Source: Prevotella sp. UBA4217
GTDB taxonomy: Bacteria; Bacteroidota; Bacteroidia; Bacteroidales; Bacteroidaceae
DNA length: 64,000 nucleotides
Direction: 5' to 3'
Assembly: GCA_002379425.1 (NCBI GenBank)
Contig: DFTH01000013.1
Location: forward strand, 14,407 to 78,406
Notes under the pieces: model-generated
The model's input: only the letters and a program-made list of their open reading frames with translations
Told to the model about the DNA's origin: nothing
The model's database searches: none
Shown here: one piece after another, positions 27,501 to 35,089 of the stretch
Numbering within the stretch: the first letter of the stretch is position 1
Layout: the number at the start of each line of letters is the position of its first letter
Position numbers and translations under genes: made by a program

Positions 27501-29041
27501 CCTTGCGATGGGTTATTCGACGTGTTCTTCAGCGACTTCACGAAGAGGGCCTTGGAGGTCTCCGTGAGGTCACTGGCAAACTCACCCACCTGATAGGTCA
27601 CGCCTCCCGAGGTGAACTCGTAGGCCACAGCCAGCACCTGGTCGGTCTGCAGGCCTGTCTTCAGAGACACATAGCCCAGCGACTTGTTCACCGTATATTC
27701 CGAAGGAGTCAGCAGTCGGGCGCTCGACAGTTTCTCGTAGTCGGTGCCCACCTCGAAGTTGGGAATCCCGGCCAGCACCGTCATCGTCTGGTCGATGTCG
27801 CGGGCATCGGCATAGTTGTTCACCATCGTGGCATACTCCGCGTTGGCAGCGTTGCCGGGCACGGCCTGTCCTGAGAGCGTCCAGTAGGGATTATAGACCT
27901 GTGTGTTCTCACCCAGGTCCGTCAGGGCCACGATATTACGAGTGTTCACCGTGGTACCCGTCTTGTTGGTCACCCAGATCTCCACGCGGTTGATCTCGAT
28001 GCCTGTCATCAGGTCGGGCAGCGACGACATCGACTGGTCGTAGCGCTCACGGAAATAGTGTGAGAGGAAGAAGTGGCGGTTCTCCTCATAGTCGGCCACG
28101 TTGAGTTCGAAAGGTGTGGTCTGTGTGCCGCCCTTGGAAGAGACGCTCTTCGTGGAAGACTTCTTCTGGGAGAGTACCGTCTGCAGTTTGAGTTTTCCGA
28201 ACTGCATATCCGTACGGATGCCGAAGAGGCTGCTCGCGCCCTTGACCAGAGAGTTGTTAGAGGGGAAACTGACATTACCTGCCTCTACAAGTTTGATGAT
28301 CTCATCTTCCTTGCCCTCATATTTCAGTTTCAGGTTCTGCGTATCGAAGTCGAAGGTGGCATCGGTGTTGTAGTTCAGGTTCATGTTCACCTTGTCACCC
28401 ACCTTACCGTTCACATTCAGGTTGATCTTCTCGTCGAAGTCGAAGGCCGTGGTCTTACGGTTGCGGATGGGCAGCGACGGGTTGTCGATGTTCTTCATCG
28501 TCATGCCAAGTTTCAACTCTGCCGTTCCCTGTGTCTTGATGCGCACGCCACCTGGACCGAATATCTTCTCCGCCGGTCCGAGGTCGAAGTGCATGTCAGC
28601 GAAAGAGAACTTATCCTCGCCCTTGTTCTCTACGTTCTCGGTATTCTTCTGACGGAAGAATTCGTGCATCGCCCGCTTTTCACTCCACTGGCGATACTCC
28701 TCCGGTGTCATCAGCACAGGGGCGTTCAGGTAACTGTCGCCGATCTTCGAACCGACATAATAGACATTGGCTGTGTCATCGTATTCCACTGCCTGACGGA
28801 TGTTCTCCGGCATCCTCAGGTCGAGGGCCAAGGAGTCGAGGTCCTCCACAAGCACCGGGGCGGTCTTCTGTATGCGGAAGCGCGCGCGTAAAAGAGAGTC
28901 GGGGATGGACTCATCCTCGACAACAGGCATCTGCGGGTCGGTCTGCCCCGCCCGACCGCCTCCCGTCCTAACGTCCTGCGGAGGTATGGCCAGTGCCGTG
29001 ACACTCAATAGAACCAATATGGTGTATGCGACTCGCTTCAT
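21515..29041 (-). CDS. sprA: Type IX secretion translocon SprA (Sov)
   Basis: A 2508-aa outer-membrane protein, matching the exceptional size of SprA, the 36-strand translocon pore of the type IX secretion system. It starts with a signal peptide (MKRVAYTILVLLSVTALA). The conserved N-terminal region includes EDKFSFADMHFDLGPAEKIF and GPGGVRIKTQGTAELKLG, and long barrel repeats run to a C-terminal DFGLSMKFSLTR. It would export cargo such as the surface proteins in this window. It follows ruvA, a usual neighbour, with an 85-bp gap holding a strong hairpin. A 9-bp CTAG array (23220-23295) encodes an RSSRNP-rich stretch near residue 1930. The stop overlaps a recombination scar. Confidence 0.96.
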   Translation of the reverse strand: MKRVAYTILVLLSVTALAIPPQDVRTGGGRAGQTDPQMPVVEDESIPDSLLRARFRIQKTAPVLVEDLDSLALDLRMPENIRQAVEYDDTANVYYVGSKIGDSYLNAPVLMTPEEYRQWSEKRAMHEFFRQKNTENVENKGEDKFSFADMHFDLGPAEKIFGPGGVRIKTQGTAELKLGMTMKNIDNPSLPIRNRKTTAFDFDEKINLNVNGKVGDKVNMNLNYNTDATFDFDTQNLKLKYEGKEDEIIKLVEAGNVSFPSNNSLVKGASSLFGIRTDMQFGKLKLQTVLSQKKSSTKSVSSKGGTQTTPFELNVADYEENRHFFLSHYFRERYDQSMSSLPDLMTGIEINRVEIWVTNKTGTTVNTRNIVALTDLGENTQVYNPYWTLSGQAVPGNAANAEYATMVNNYADARDIDQTMTVLAGIPNFEVGTDYEKLSSARLLTPSEYTVNKSLGYVSLKTGLQTDQVLAVAYEFTSGGVTYQVGEFASDLTETSKALFVKSLKNTSNNPSQGNWRLMMKNVYYLASTVEKTKFRLDIKYQSDTAGVYLTYIPEQQVKSRTLLKLLGCDRLDNNNKTNPNGYFDFVEGYTVSNGRVFLPASEPFGSFLKKQLMAGGLSEADAEKYAFTQLYDSTKTVAKQNAEKDKFLLVGQYKGSSANVISLGAYNVPPGSVEVTAGGVVLSEGSDYTVDYSAGEVTILNQSIIDAGTNVNVSLESNTDYGMQRKTMMGVNWEYDFTKNFQIGGTLMRLSEQALTSKVAMGAEPLSNTLWGLNVNWKQESQWLTSMLNKIPFLHVKEPSHISFTGEFAQLIAGTASGTQDDASYIDDFENTKNYISVKSPQAWTLSSVPSTLVESSDKTGVTSGYNRARLAWYYVDPVLNSRSSTLTPSHLKSDLEQLSNHYVREVFVKELYPNRQQSTYNGATSKQDVLNLAFYPSERGPYNLTRDINADGTLMQPETKWGGMMRKLETTDFEQANIEYIEFWLLDPFIYTRQAGNASDYSGDLYFDLGEISEDILHDGKKFYESGMPVDGTGSFTTTQWGKIPQQATQTYAFATSAGSRRLQDVGFNGLNDDEERQFGAYQEWLNAVVNSGVITNDSIIQAWRNDPAGDNYHYFRGSDYDNERRSILDRYKLINNPQGNSPDTDQQTESYDTSYKSGPDVEDINEDFTLNEFERYFQYKVRISPEILDAYRNGAPPADCFITDMRTSSVKLRNGDTTSVNWYQFRIPLTEYEHKQGSISDLTSIRFMRMFMTGFQKPIVLRFGSLDLVRGEWRLYKQSLNTSAAEGGTMEVSAVNIEENNDKTPVNYVLPPGISRVTDPSQPQLVEANEQALDMVVKELQHGESKAVYRNTTLDLRQYKRMQMFVHANHLEPDATNLRDNQLAVFVRMGSDYKNNYYEYEIPLSLTPDRSDYSKYATADRQQVWPEANMLDISLDVFTRVKKLRNQAKGQGLGSFTQLFTDYDPDRPNNKISVMGNPTLGEVKVMMIGVRNISGEVKSGEVWVNELRLLETNNEGGWAASGTMNVQLSDFGTLNLAGRYVSDGFGGLEEGVMQRSTDTQKQYSVTTSLELGKFFPDKAKVSVPLYYSVTKEEIRPRYNPMDTDMRLDDALDAAVDQHERDSIESIAVTKTTNSNFSLSNMRWGLKTKRSPMPYDPANFSFSYSHAHRYTSGETTVYESDDQWRGAINYSYSPVYKTWEPFKKLKGKSKWLNFPKAIGLNYLPQSIAINSELTRSYYELQERDLESLENQNLPLTFNEQFLWNRDFSLRWDFTKNLHFNFQSATHAEIEEPYTPVNKDLYPDQYSAWKDSVWTSIKNLGTPLDYQQQVTASYQLPLNKLPIFDWVNSDASYNARYTWVRGTQRNDGTSLGNTITSNRNLNINGSFNMETLYNHVPFLKKANERFKKAIAGRTSRNPRSARSSRSSSNPSNPSTPSAPRKDEEPLVKKNSYQREITLKADTTITVAHNKNSKRLIVTARTKDGKPYNVKYKVIDQNKILIKNRDTVSIKLSITTKKPWEEMAWYKPAQSIARLLMMVRSINISYRQQYNMLLPGFLPNVGDIFGQRTGSVMSPGLDFAFGMIGDNYIDKALDNNWLLMNDNVASPATVNSNTDLQVRAVLEPVRDLKIDLNASRTDNRAKSIQYMYAGRPTTYSGSFNMTTISLRGSLAGIGDAANGYQSSVFDEFCALLPEFQQRVQAQYADAPGTFGEVNLYSADVMVPAFLSAYTMGAGKSLSIFPAITRMLPNWTVRYSGLSKLKGIRDYFKSLNINHAYKSVYSVGSYASYSSWQEYMNGLGFITDQTTGGLQPSSMYNVSTVSINEAFSPLLGVDATFQNDLTAKIEYRTTRVLNLSMTSVQINEALSRDWVIGLGYKIRDFRLFNSSMSRKIKGAQKSKGKSKKTDDPTKSSTSSTSSRSGVNHDLNLRLDISFRDQASITRDIASGISSASSGNSAIKISFMADYTLSRLLTLTAYFDQQTNTPLLSSSSYPTTTRDFGLSMKFSLTR
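23220..23295. repeat. 9-bp array with nine CTAG in sprA
   Basis: CTAG occurs at 23220, 23229, 23238, 23247, 23256, 23265, 23274, 23283 and 23292, exactly 9 bp apart. In sprA it encodes SRNPRSARSSRSSSNPSNPS. Confidence 0.95.
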
Positions 29042-29052
29042 CTCTCTTTTTT

Positions 29053-29118
29053 GCAGCGGACTTCAGGACTCTTAGTCACCGTCTGATTCTATTTATAAAT
29101 AGTCCTGTAGTCCGCTGC
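29053..29118. repeat. 18-bp inverted repeat in the ruvA-sprA gap
   Basis: GCAGCGGACTTCAGGACT (29053-29070) and AGTCCTGTAGTCCGCTGC (29101-29118) pair 17 of 18 around a 30-base loop. On the minus strand it is followed by an A run and the sprA ribosome-binding region (AGAGAG), not a T run. It is therefore unlikely to be a terminator for ruvA. Confidence 0.85.
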
Positions 29119-29126
29119 TATAACCA

Positions 29127-29729
29127 TCACTTTATCTGTTTCAGCGCCAGTTTGACCACCTGTTCCACAGGCAGTGCCGGCTGTTCCTGGAGAATCTGCA
29201 CGACCACCTTCTGACTGGGAGCAGGCGCAAAGCCCAGCATCGTCAGAGCCGATACGGCCTCGTCCCTCACCGCATTGTTAACCGGAGCCTGCACGCTACC
29301 GCCAGCAGGTATCTCGTCAGCGATGCCCAGCGTCACGATCTTATCCCTCAGATCGACGATGATGCGCTGGGCCGTCATCTTTCCGACACCCTTGATACTC
29401 TGTATCAACTTCGCATTCCCTGTAGATATGGCATTGCACAACTCCGCCACACTCATGCCTGAGAGCATCATCCGCGCCGTATTGGCACCCACGCCGTTTA
29501 CCGTGATCAACAGCAGGAACATCTCCCGCTCCTTCTTGTTCACGAAACCGTAGAGCACGTATGCGTCTTCCCTGATGGCCTCATAGACATAGAGCCTCAC
29601 CTCCTTCTTGCCCTGGATGGCACTGAAGGTGTTCAGCGAGATGTTCAGCCCGTAGCCGACACCTGCTGCCTCAACCGTCGCCAAGGCCGGGGTCAGGTCG
29701 GTCAACTCTCCTTTGATATACTCTATCAT
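29127..29729 (-). CDS. ruvA: Holliday junction branch migration protein RuvA
   Basis: A 200-aa protein of standard length. An OB-fold N-terminal domain ([26 protein letters not shown]) is followed by two helix-hairpin-helix motifs ([16 protein letters not shown] and [16 protein letters not shown]). The C-terminal three-helix domain contacts RuvB ([15 protein letters not shown]). It binds four-way DNA junctions and loads the RuvB motor. It lies upstream of sprA on the same strand and diverges from ddh. Confidence 0.96.
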   Translation of the reverse strand: MIEYIKGELTDLTPALATVEAAGVGYGLNISLNTFSAIQGKKEVRLYVYEAIREDAYVLYGFVNKKEREMFLLLITVNGVGANTARMMLSGMSVAELCNAISTGNAKLIQSIKGVGKMTAQRIIVDLRDKIVTLGIADEIPAGGSVQAPVNNAVRDEAVSALTMLGFAPAPSQKVVVQILQEQPALPVEQVVKLALKQIK

Positions 29730-29886
29730 AATCTGCTAATATAAACCAAACAATAAAACGCGGCTTTTCCATTTTTATTGTATGCGAGGATGGACAAGCA
29801 GTGTTTTTCACTGGCCTTTTCCATATAGATTGTAAATTAATCAGTGATTTTTCAGGCAAATTGTTACGTAATTCAGAAAAAAGCAG

Positions 29887-29894
29887 TACTTTTG
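29887..29894 (+). promoter_or_regulatory. -7 box (TACTTTTG) of ddh
   Basis: TAnnTTTG match 40 bases before the ddh ATG, in the 205-bp divergent region with ruvA. Confidence 0.55.
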
Positions 29895-29934
29895 CCATCG
29901 AATTCAGGAAATAACCAACAAACACATAAACATT

Positions 29935-30834
29935 ATGAAGAAAATCAGAGCAGCCGTCGTAGGTTACGGCAACATTGGACAGTATGCCCTCCAGGCCCTG
30001 GAGACGGCACCCGACTTTGAAGTGGCAGGCATCGTGCGCCGCAATGGTGCAGAGAACAAACCCGCAGAACTGGCGCAGTATGACGTCGTGAAGGACATCC
30101 GCGAACTGAAGGATGTCGATGTCGCCATCCTGGCCACTCCCACCCGCTCTTGTGAGGAATATGCCAACCAGATCCTGCCCCTTGGCATCAACACCGTCGA
30201 TTCGTTCGACATCCACACCAATATCCGCGGCTACCGTGAGCGCCTGATGAAACTCAACAAGGAGACCAACACCGTCAGTGTCATCGCTGCCGGCTGGGAT
30301 CCGGGCTCCGACTCCATCGTCCGCACCCTTATGCAGAGCCTCGCCCCGAAGGGCCTCAGTTATACCAACTTCGGTCCTGGCATGTCGATGGGCCACAGCG
30401 TCTGCGTGCGCTCCAAGAAGGGCGTGAAGAACGCGCTGAGCATGACCATTCCCCTCGGTGAAGGCATCCACCGCCGTATGGTATATGTCGAACTGGAAGA
30501 AGGGGCCAGACTCGAGGACGTGACGAAGGACATCAAGGCCGATCCCTACTTCGCCAACGACGAGACTCACGTGTTCCAGGTGGAGAGCGTCGATGACGTG
30601 CGCGACATGGGTCACGGCGTGAACCTCGTGCGCAAGGGTGTCAGCGGCAAGACGCAGAACCAGCGCCTGGAGTTCAATATGTCGATCAACAACCCCGCCC
30701 TCACGGGTCAGGTACTCGTCAATGTGGCGCGTGCCTCCATGCGCCTCCAGCCTGGCTGCTACACGATGGTCGAGATTCCCGTCATCGACATGCTCCCCGG
30801 CGACCGCGCCGACCTCATCGAGCATCTGGTATGA
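29935..30834 (+). CDS. ddh: meso-Diaminopimelate D-dehydrogenase
   Basis: A 299-aa cytoplasmic NADPH enzyme that reductively aminates tetrahydrodipicolinate to meso-diaminopimelate in one step (lysine and peptidoglycan precursor). Visible features: the Rossmann motif VVGYGNIGQYALQAL near the start, ATPTRSCEEYANQILPLGIN, the substrate region AAGWDPGSDSIVRTL, GPGMSMGHSVCVRSKKGVKNALSMT and the C-terminal NMSINNPALTGQVLVNVARA. Length and motifs match bacterial Ddh. The stop is followed immediately by an 8-bp repeat array and then purN. Confidence 0.95.
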   Translation: MKKIRAAVVGYGNIGQYALQALETAPDFEVAGIVRRNGAENKPAELAQYDVVKDIRELKDVDVAILATPTRSCEEYANQILPLGINTVDSFDIHTNIRGYRERLMKLNKETNTVSVIAAGWDPGSDSIVRTLMQSLAPKGLSYTNFGPGMSMGHSVCVRSKKGVKNALSMTIPLGEGIHRRMVYVELEEGARLEDVTKDIKADPYFANDETHVFQVESVDDVRDMGHGVNLVRKGVSGKTQNQRLEFNMSINNPALTGQVLVNVARASMRLQPGCYTMVEIPVIDMLPGDRADLIEHLV

Positions 30835-30898
30835 GGATTGAAGGATTGAAGGATTGAAGAATTGAAGGATTGAAGGATTGAAAAATTGAAGAATTGAA
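30835..30898. repeat. Octamer array filling the ddh-purN gap, 8 units
   Basis: Eight consecutive 8-mers (GGATTGAA with GAATTGAA and AAATTGAA variants) run from the base after the ddh stop to the base before the purN GTG. Confidence 0.97.
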
Positions 30899-31471
30899 GT
30901 GAACATAGCGATTTTCGTGTCGGGAAGCGGTACGAACTGCGAGAACATCATCAAATACTTTGCTGACTCCGAGAGCGTCAACTGCGCCCTCGTGGTCAGC
31001 AATAAGCCTGATGCCTACGCCCTCGTCCGCGCCGGGAACCTGGGCGTACCCACGGCCATCGCGCCAAAGGAAGATCTCCACAACCCCGACGTGATGCTTC
31101 CGCTACTGCGGAAATACGACATCGGCTTCATCGTGCTGGCCGGATGGCTGCCGCTGATACCCGACTTCATCATTGAAGCCTACCCCCGCCGCATCGTCAA
31201 CATCCACCCTGCCCTATTGCCCAAATATGGCGGTAAGGGCATGTGGGGCCATCATGTCCATGAGGCAGTGAAGGCTGCCGGAGAGACAGAGACGGGCATG
31301 ACCGTGCATTGGGTCACTCCCGTCTGCGATGCTGGTGAGATCATCGCCCAGTTCCGCGTTGCCCTCTCTCCCGACGATACCGTCGATGACATCGCCGAGA
31401 AGGAGCACCAGTTGGAGATGGAGCACTTCCCCAAGGTACTGGAACAGATTATCAATCAACTAAAATCATAG
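30899..31471 (+). CDS. purN: Phosphoribosylglycinamide formyltransferase
   Basis: A 190-aa cytoplasmic enzyme that transfers formyl from 10-formyl-THF to GAR in purine synthesis. It shows the N-terminal [16 protein letters not shown], the central [18 protein letters not shown], the catalytic [17 protein letters not shown] with HHVHEA, and [18 protein letters not shown]. The start is GTG because in-frame TGA codons within the repeat array exclude anything earlier. No Shine-Dalgarno is visible; the array occupies that position. The deoD gene follows after 4 bp. Confidence 0.95.
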   Translation: MNIAIFVSGSGTNCENIIKYFADSESVNCALVVSNKPDAYALVRAGNLGVPTAIAPKEDLHNPDVMLPLLRKYDIGFIVLAGWLPLIPDFIIEAYPRRIVNIHPALLPKYGGKGMWGHHVHEAVKAAGETETGMTVHWVTPVCDAGEIIAQFRVALSPDDTVDDIAEKEHQLEMEHFPKVLEQIINQLKS

Positions 31472-31475
31472 AATC

Positions 31476-32198
31476 ATGCAAACAAAGACACCTACTCCGC
31501 ACATTGGAGCAAAGTATGGCGATATTGCCGAGACAGTGATCATGGCAGGCGATCCCCTGCGAGTGAAATTCATGGCAGAACGGTTCCTCGAGAATCCCGT
31601 GCTCTTCAACAATGTGCGTGGCATGCTGGGCTACACTGGCACCTATCAGGGCAAGCGCGTCAGTGTCATGGGCCACGGCATGGGTATCCCCTCCATCAGC
31701 ATCTATTCCTACGAACTGTTCCATTTCTACGGTGTCAACACCATCATCAGAGTAGGATCTGCCGGCTCCATCAAGAGCGACCTCCACGTGGGCGACCTCG
31801 CCATCGCCATGGGTGCCTGCACCGACTCCAACTATGCCGACCAGTACGAACTGCCTGGCACATACGCTCCGATCGCCGACTTCCCCCTGCTCCGCAAGGC
31901 CGTCGAGAGTTGCGAGCGCCTGGGATACCGCTATCAGGTGGGCAACGTCCTGTCCTCAGACTTCTTCTATTCGGACAACGCCCATAACGACAAATGGATG
32001 AACATGGGCGTGATGGCCATAGAGATGGAGATAGCCGCCCTCTACATGAATGCGGCCCGTGCCGGCAAGCGCGCCCTGGGCATCTGCACCATCTCTGACC
32101 ATCTCATCACTGGAGAGGCCACCACGGCAGAAGAGCGTCAGACCACCTTCACAAACATGATGGAGGTAGCCTTCTCACTCCTGGAATTTGACATATAA
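31476..32198 (+). CDS. deoD: Purine-nucleoside phosphorylase, DeoD type
   Basis: This 240-aa hexameric-type PNP cleaves purine nucleosides with phosphate to base and ribose-1-phosphate. Seen: [21 protein letters not shown] (phosphate loop), [26 protein letters not shown], the base-binding [13 protein letters not shown] and [17 protein letters not shown]. It lies 4 bp after purN, pairing purine synthesis and salvage in one operon with ddh. A strong terminator follows. Confidence 0.96.
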   Translation: MQTKTPTPHIGAKYGDIAETVIMAGDPLRVKFMAERFLENPVLFNNVRGMLGYTGTYQGKRVSVMGHGMGIPSISIYSYELFHFYGVNTIIRVGSAGSIKSDLHVGDLAIAMGACTDSNYADQYELPGTYAPIADFPLLRKAVESCERLGYRYQVGNVLSSDFFYSDNAHNDKWMNMGVMAIEMEIAALYMNAARAGKRALGICTISDHLITGEATTAEERQTTFTNMMEVAFSLLEFDI

Positions 32199-32201
32199 AA
32201 A

Positions 32202-32231
32202 AGCCCCACCGCACATCCGTGCAGTGGGGCT
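32202..32231 (+). terminator. Terminator after deoD
   Basis: AGCCCCACCGCAC pairs with GTGCAGTGGGGCT (one mismatch) around ATCC, 3 bases after the stop. Confidence 0.8.
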
Positions 32232-32248
32232 ATATAGTCGGCCGGAGG

Positions 32249-32283
32249 CATGTCACATAGTGACACGACCTCGGTGTGACATG
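32249..32283. repeat. Inverted repeat CATGTCACA / TGTGACATG
   Basis: Perfect 9-bp arms with a 17-base spacer between two convergent genes; possibly the terminator of the porin gene. Confidence 0.55.
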
Positions 32284-32286
32284 AAT

Positions 32287-32817
32287 TTAGAAGTTAAAGT
32301 ACACACCGAAGTCAACGGCAGCCAGGTTGAGACCTAAGTCAACAGTCTGTACAGACTTAGCATTCTTAGCCTTAGCCGAAGCCCATCCGAAGTTACCTAC
32401 GTGAGCAACGAAACTGACTTTCTCGTTCAGGTTCACAGCAACACCTGGCTTGAAACTGATACCGAAGCCATTTGCACTTTCACCTGCTACCTTTACGTAA
32501 TTGTACTCGAAACCACCGTCAACGAAGAGGTTTACCCTGTCAAGTTTTACGAATGTGTAACGAGCATAGGGATTTACCACAAACTCATTGCTCTTGGCAT
32601 CATCAACCTTGGTGTAACCATAACCCATCTTTACACCCAGAGCCCAATTCTCATTCAGGTTGTAACCAACCTCAGGCACGATCATAAAGGCATGCGTCTT
32701 GATGTCTGTGTTCTTGTCCTTAGAGTAGTTGTAACCTACTGTACCACCTACATACCACTGTGCGTTCATTGTTGTTGCCATTGCGATAGCAACGAGTGTC
32801 ATCAAAAACTTTTTCAT
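32287..32817 (-). CDS. Small outer membrane beta-barrel protein
   Basis: A 176-aa protein with signal peptide MKKFLMTLVAIAMATTMNA and mature start QWYVGGTVGYNYSK. Alternating aromatic strands run to a terminal Phe (VDFGVYFNF), as expected for an 8-stranded porin of the OmpA/OmpX-like fold. Codon choice is more restricted than in its neighbours, which suggests high expression (inference). A -7 box lies at 32879-32886 with about a 60-base leader. The function is probably structural or a small pore. Confidence 0.85.
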   Translation of the reverse strand: MKKFLMTLVAIAMATTMNAQWYVGGTVGYNYSKDKNTDIKTHAFMIVPEVGYNLNENWALGVKMGYGYTKVDDAKSNEFVVNPYARYTFVKLDRVNLFVDGGFEYNYVKVAGESANGFGISFKPGVAVNLNEKVSFVAHVGNFGWASAKAKNAKSVQTVDLGLNLAAVDFGVYFNF

Positions 32818-32878
32818 AATTCCTTTTTTTAAATTAATTTATCCTGAAAAATCAATCCAGTAGTTCTAGATTGCGGTG

Positions 32879-32886
32879 CAAAGGTA
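32879..32886 (-). promoter_or_regulatory. -7 box (TACCTTTG) of the small porin gene
   Basis: TAnnTTTG match 62 bases before the ATG. Confidence 0.6.
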
Positions 32887-32958
32887 AATCTAATTTTAGT
32901 TTTTTAACTCTGTTATCGTACACAAACAGCAAAAAAATAGCCGCTATAATGATTTATG

Positions 32959-33159
32959 TCAAAAATTATTGCTTCTCCGCCCCGTTTCCAGGACATCTCC
33001 GTCCTCCGTCTTCCAGCGATAGTCGGTATTAGTAGAACCGTCCACTGTTGCCGTGATACTCAGTTTCTCTCGTGGGTCGCTCAGTTGCCCCATCATGACC
33101 AGACTTTGCAACAAAGCAAAGCAGATAATCGTAGCCCGTTTAGTTTTATGCATGATCAT
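32959..33159 (-). CDS. Small secreted hypothetical protein, 66 aa
   Basis: The N terminus (MHKTKRATIICFALLQSLVMMGQ) is a good signal peptide. The mature part is about 45 residues (LSDPREKLSITATVDGSTN, WKTEDGDVLETGRR), too short for a known domain. A -7 box (TAACTTTG, 33180-33187) lies 21 bases before the ATG, which supports real expression. I do not recognise the family. Confidence 0.5.
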   Translation of the reverse strand: MIMHKTKRATIICFALLQSLVMMGQLSDPREKLSITATVDGSTNTDYRWKTEDGDVLETGRRSNNF

Positions 33160-33179
33160 ACATCATTTCATTTCGGGTG

Positions 33180-33187
33180 CAAAGTTA
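33180..33187 (-). promoter_or_regulatory. -7 box (TAACTTTG) of the 66-aa gene
   Basis: TAnnTTTG match 21 bases before the ATG at 33159. Confidence 0.5.
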
Positions 33188-33270
33188 GTAAAAAAAGCAA
33201 GAAAAACAACATCATACGGCATTTATCTGCAAACAGCAGCAAGACCTTGCCCTATGATTTTAAAAGAAAA

Positions 33271-33301
33271 GCCTCACTGCCCGTCGTCTGGGCAGTGAGG
33301 C
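33271..33301 (-). terminator. Terminator of the fimbrillin-like lipoprotein gene
   Basis: GCCTCACTGCCC pairs perfectly with GGGCAGTGAGGC around a 7-base loop. On minus it is followed by TTTTCTTTT. Confidence 0.8.
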
Positions 33302-33354
33302 TGTAAAGTTTCGTCCTAACTCACGATTTGGCCGTTAGTTCTGTGTTCCTATGG

Positions 33355-35064
33355 TTAGTTCAGTGTCACTTTCGATGCATCCTCGATGGTCACCGTGCCG
33401 CAGGTGCTTTTATAGCCCCCCGCACCGATGCTGTTGGCACCGCTGCCCGCCTTGGCTTCCACGCTGGTCACGCCGCTGGTGATGGTGATGGTGCCGCAGG
33501 TGGAAGGTCTGTCGACAGTATGGTCGTCGTTGCCTCGGCCACTGCCGATGCCGGCAGCACCATCGCCGCCCGTGGCCTTGATGGTGCCACCGCTGATAGT
33601 AATGTTGCCACAGGAGGCGTTGTCATCATGTGATTGACCACTACCGATGCCGGCTCCACCCTCGCCGCCCGTGGCAATGATGGTGCCACCGCTGATGACG
33701 ATGTTGCCGCAGGCAACACCATCGCCTCCACCGATGCCGGCAGCACCCTGGCCATTGCTGCTGGCCGTGATGGTGCCACCGCTGATGACGATGTTGCCGC
33801 AGGCACCACCATCGCCTCCACCGATGCCGGCAGCACCCTGGCCGCCCGTGGCCGTGATGTCGCCACCGCTGATGACGATGTTGCCGCAGGCACCATCTTC
33901 GCCTTCGCCTCCACCGATGCCGGCAGCACCCTCGCCATTGCTGCTGGCCGTAAGCTTGCCAGAGCCCATGATGGTGAGCGTCTTGCCCTCGGGCACGTAG
34001 ATACCGGGATATGAAGCGTTAAATCCTTTCACCGTGTTATCGCCTTCGAGGATGATGGTGGCGTTGCCCACACAGGTGATACCGGCCGATGATCCATCTG
34101 TCCAACTGCCATCGGCATTGATGGATACACCACTCAGCGTGATGATGGCGCCGTCGGCGATGCTGATTTTCTTTTTACTGACCAGCTCGCCGGAAAGTGT
34201 CTCGCCATACGAAGCTACATATTCACCGGTGACCGATGAAAGGTCTTGGGTGGCGGGTGTTGCCTCGGCCATACTTAGTCCCGGCTGATAGAAATTTCCG
34301 GCTTCGTAAGTTTTGCTGCTCAAGGTCTTAGCATAGTACTTTGTGCCGCTGGTTGCGTTGCAGGCGATAGTGGCTCCGCTCGTGGGCTGGATGGCAGCAT
34401 AGATGGGGCCTGCAGCAGCCGAGCGGTTGACGAAGTACGAGTTGGTGCCGTCACTGATGGTCATGCTTGTGATAGTGCTGGTGACGTCGCTCGAACCGCT
34501 CTTCAGCGTGACGGCGAGGATGGAGAGTTTGTTCGCCAGCGTTGCCGAGGCGGGCAGCTCAGACGCAGCGGTCAGCGTGCCCTCAAAGGTAGCGAGGTCG
34601 AGGCTGGAGGCGAGAGATGCCAGCGTACCGTCCTGCGTGTTCAGCTTAGTATAGTCCACGTCGGTTGCACCAGCCATTGCTGCGGGGTAGATGTACTTCA
34701 GCGTGCCACTGGCCTTTGGGTCGGTCATGCTGACGGTGAACGTGGCCGACTTTTTGTCGGTGCTGATGTCGCCAGCAGCGATGGTGACGGTCGCCTTCAC
34801 CAGCTCGTCGCTCGTGTTCTGATAGACGACGGCAATCTGGTCGTTTGCCTTGAAGGTCTTCTTGAGCGTCTTGGCATCGTAGTCGATGGCAAGCGCACGG
34901 GTGGCGGCTTGCTCGCCGAGGCCCACGGTGACGGTCTGGGTTACTACATTGTTCTTTGTTGCGGTCTGCGCCTGGTCGATCACGTTGTCCTCGCTGGAAC
35001 AGCCTGTCATTGCGCCCACCATTGCGAGGGCAGCCATGCTGAGGAATTTCTTCATTGTCTTCAT
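33355..35064 (-). CDS. Fimbrillin-like lipoprotein with Gly-rich beta-helix repeats
   Basis: A 569-aa lipoprotein: lipobox MVGAMTGC, then a fimbrillin-like N-terminal domain (about 40-290; GEQAATRALAIDYDAKTLK, FKANDQIAVVYQ, LSILAVTLKSGSSDV). A repeat region (about 330-545) follows, with five to six units of ACGNIVISGGTITATGG / GAAGIGGGDG, predicted to stack as a right-handed beta-helix. Similar Bacteroides/Prevotella proteins are surface lipoproteins, some incorporated into fimbriae. The repeat units are near identical in DNA (33520-33960), so unit number may vary. The small peptide gene at 35090 is upstream in the same operon. Confidence 0.82.
   Translation of the reverse strand: MKTMKKFLSMAALAMVGAMTGCSSEDNVIDQAQTATKNNVVTQTVTVGLGEQAATRALAIDYDAKTLKKTFKANDQIAVVYQNTSDELVKATVTIAAGDISTDKKSATFTVSMTDPKASGTLKYIYPAAMAGATDVDYTKLNTQDGTLASLASSLDLATFEGTLTAASELPASATLANKLSILAVTLKSGSSDVTSTITSMTISDGTNSYFVNRSAAAGPIYAAIQPTSGATIACNATSGTKYYAKTLSSKTYEAGNFYQPGLSMAEATPATQDLSSVTGEYVASYGETLSGELVSKKKISIADGAIITLSGVSINADGSWTDGSSAGITCVGNATIILEGDNTVKGFNASYPGIYVPEGKTLTIMGSGKLTASSNGEGAAGIGGGEGEDGACGNIVISGGDITATGGQGAAGIGGGDGGACGNIVISGGTITASSNGQGAAGIGGGDGVACGNIVISGGTIIATGGEGGAGIGSGQSHDDNASCGNITISGGTIKATGGDGAAGIGSGRGNDDHTVDRPSTCGTITITSGVTSVEAKAGSGANSIGAGGYKSTCGTVTIEDASKVTLN
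33520..33960. repeat. Tandem coding repeats of 84-96 bp
   Basis: Units containing GCCACCGCTGATGACGATG and TTGCCGCAGGCACCA recur about every 87 bp inside the lipoprotein gene. Confidence 0.85.
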
Positions 35065-35089
35065 TGCTTCGTTCGTTTTAGTGGGTTAG

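Noticed and set aside
29671..31002. 443-codon minus frame opposite ddh
   Set aside because: Antisense to ddh, and its C-terminal part merely reads through the octamer array and the purN start.
33520..33960. Regular repeats that could suggest a CRISPR array
   Set aside because: The spacers are not unique, the units are in frame, and they encode a Gly-rich protein repeat. No cas genes are present.
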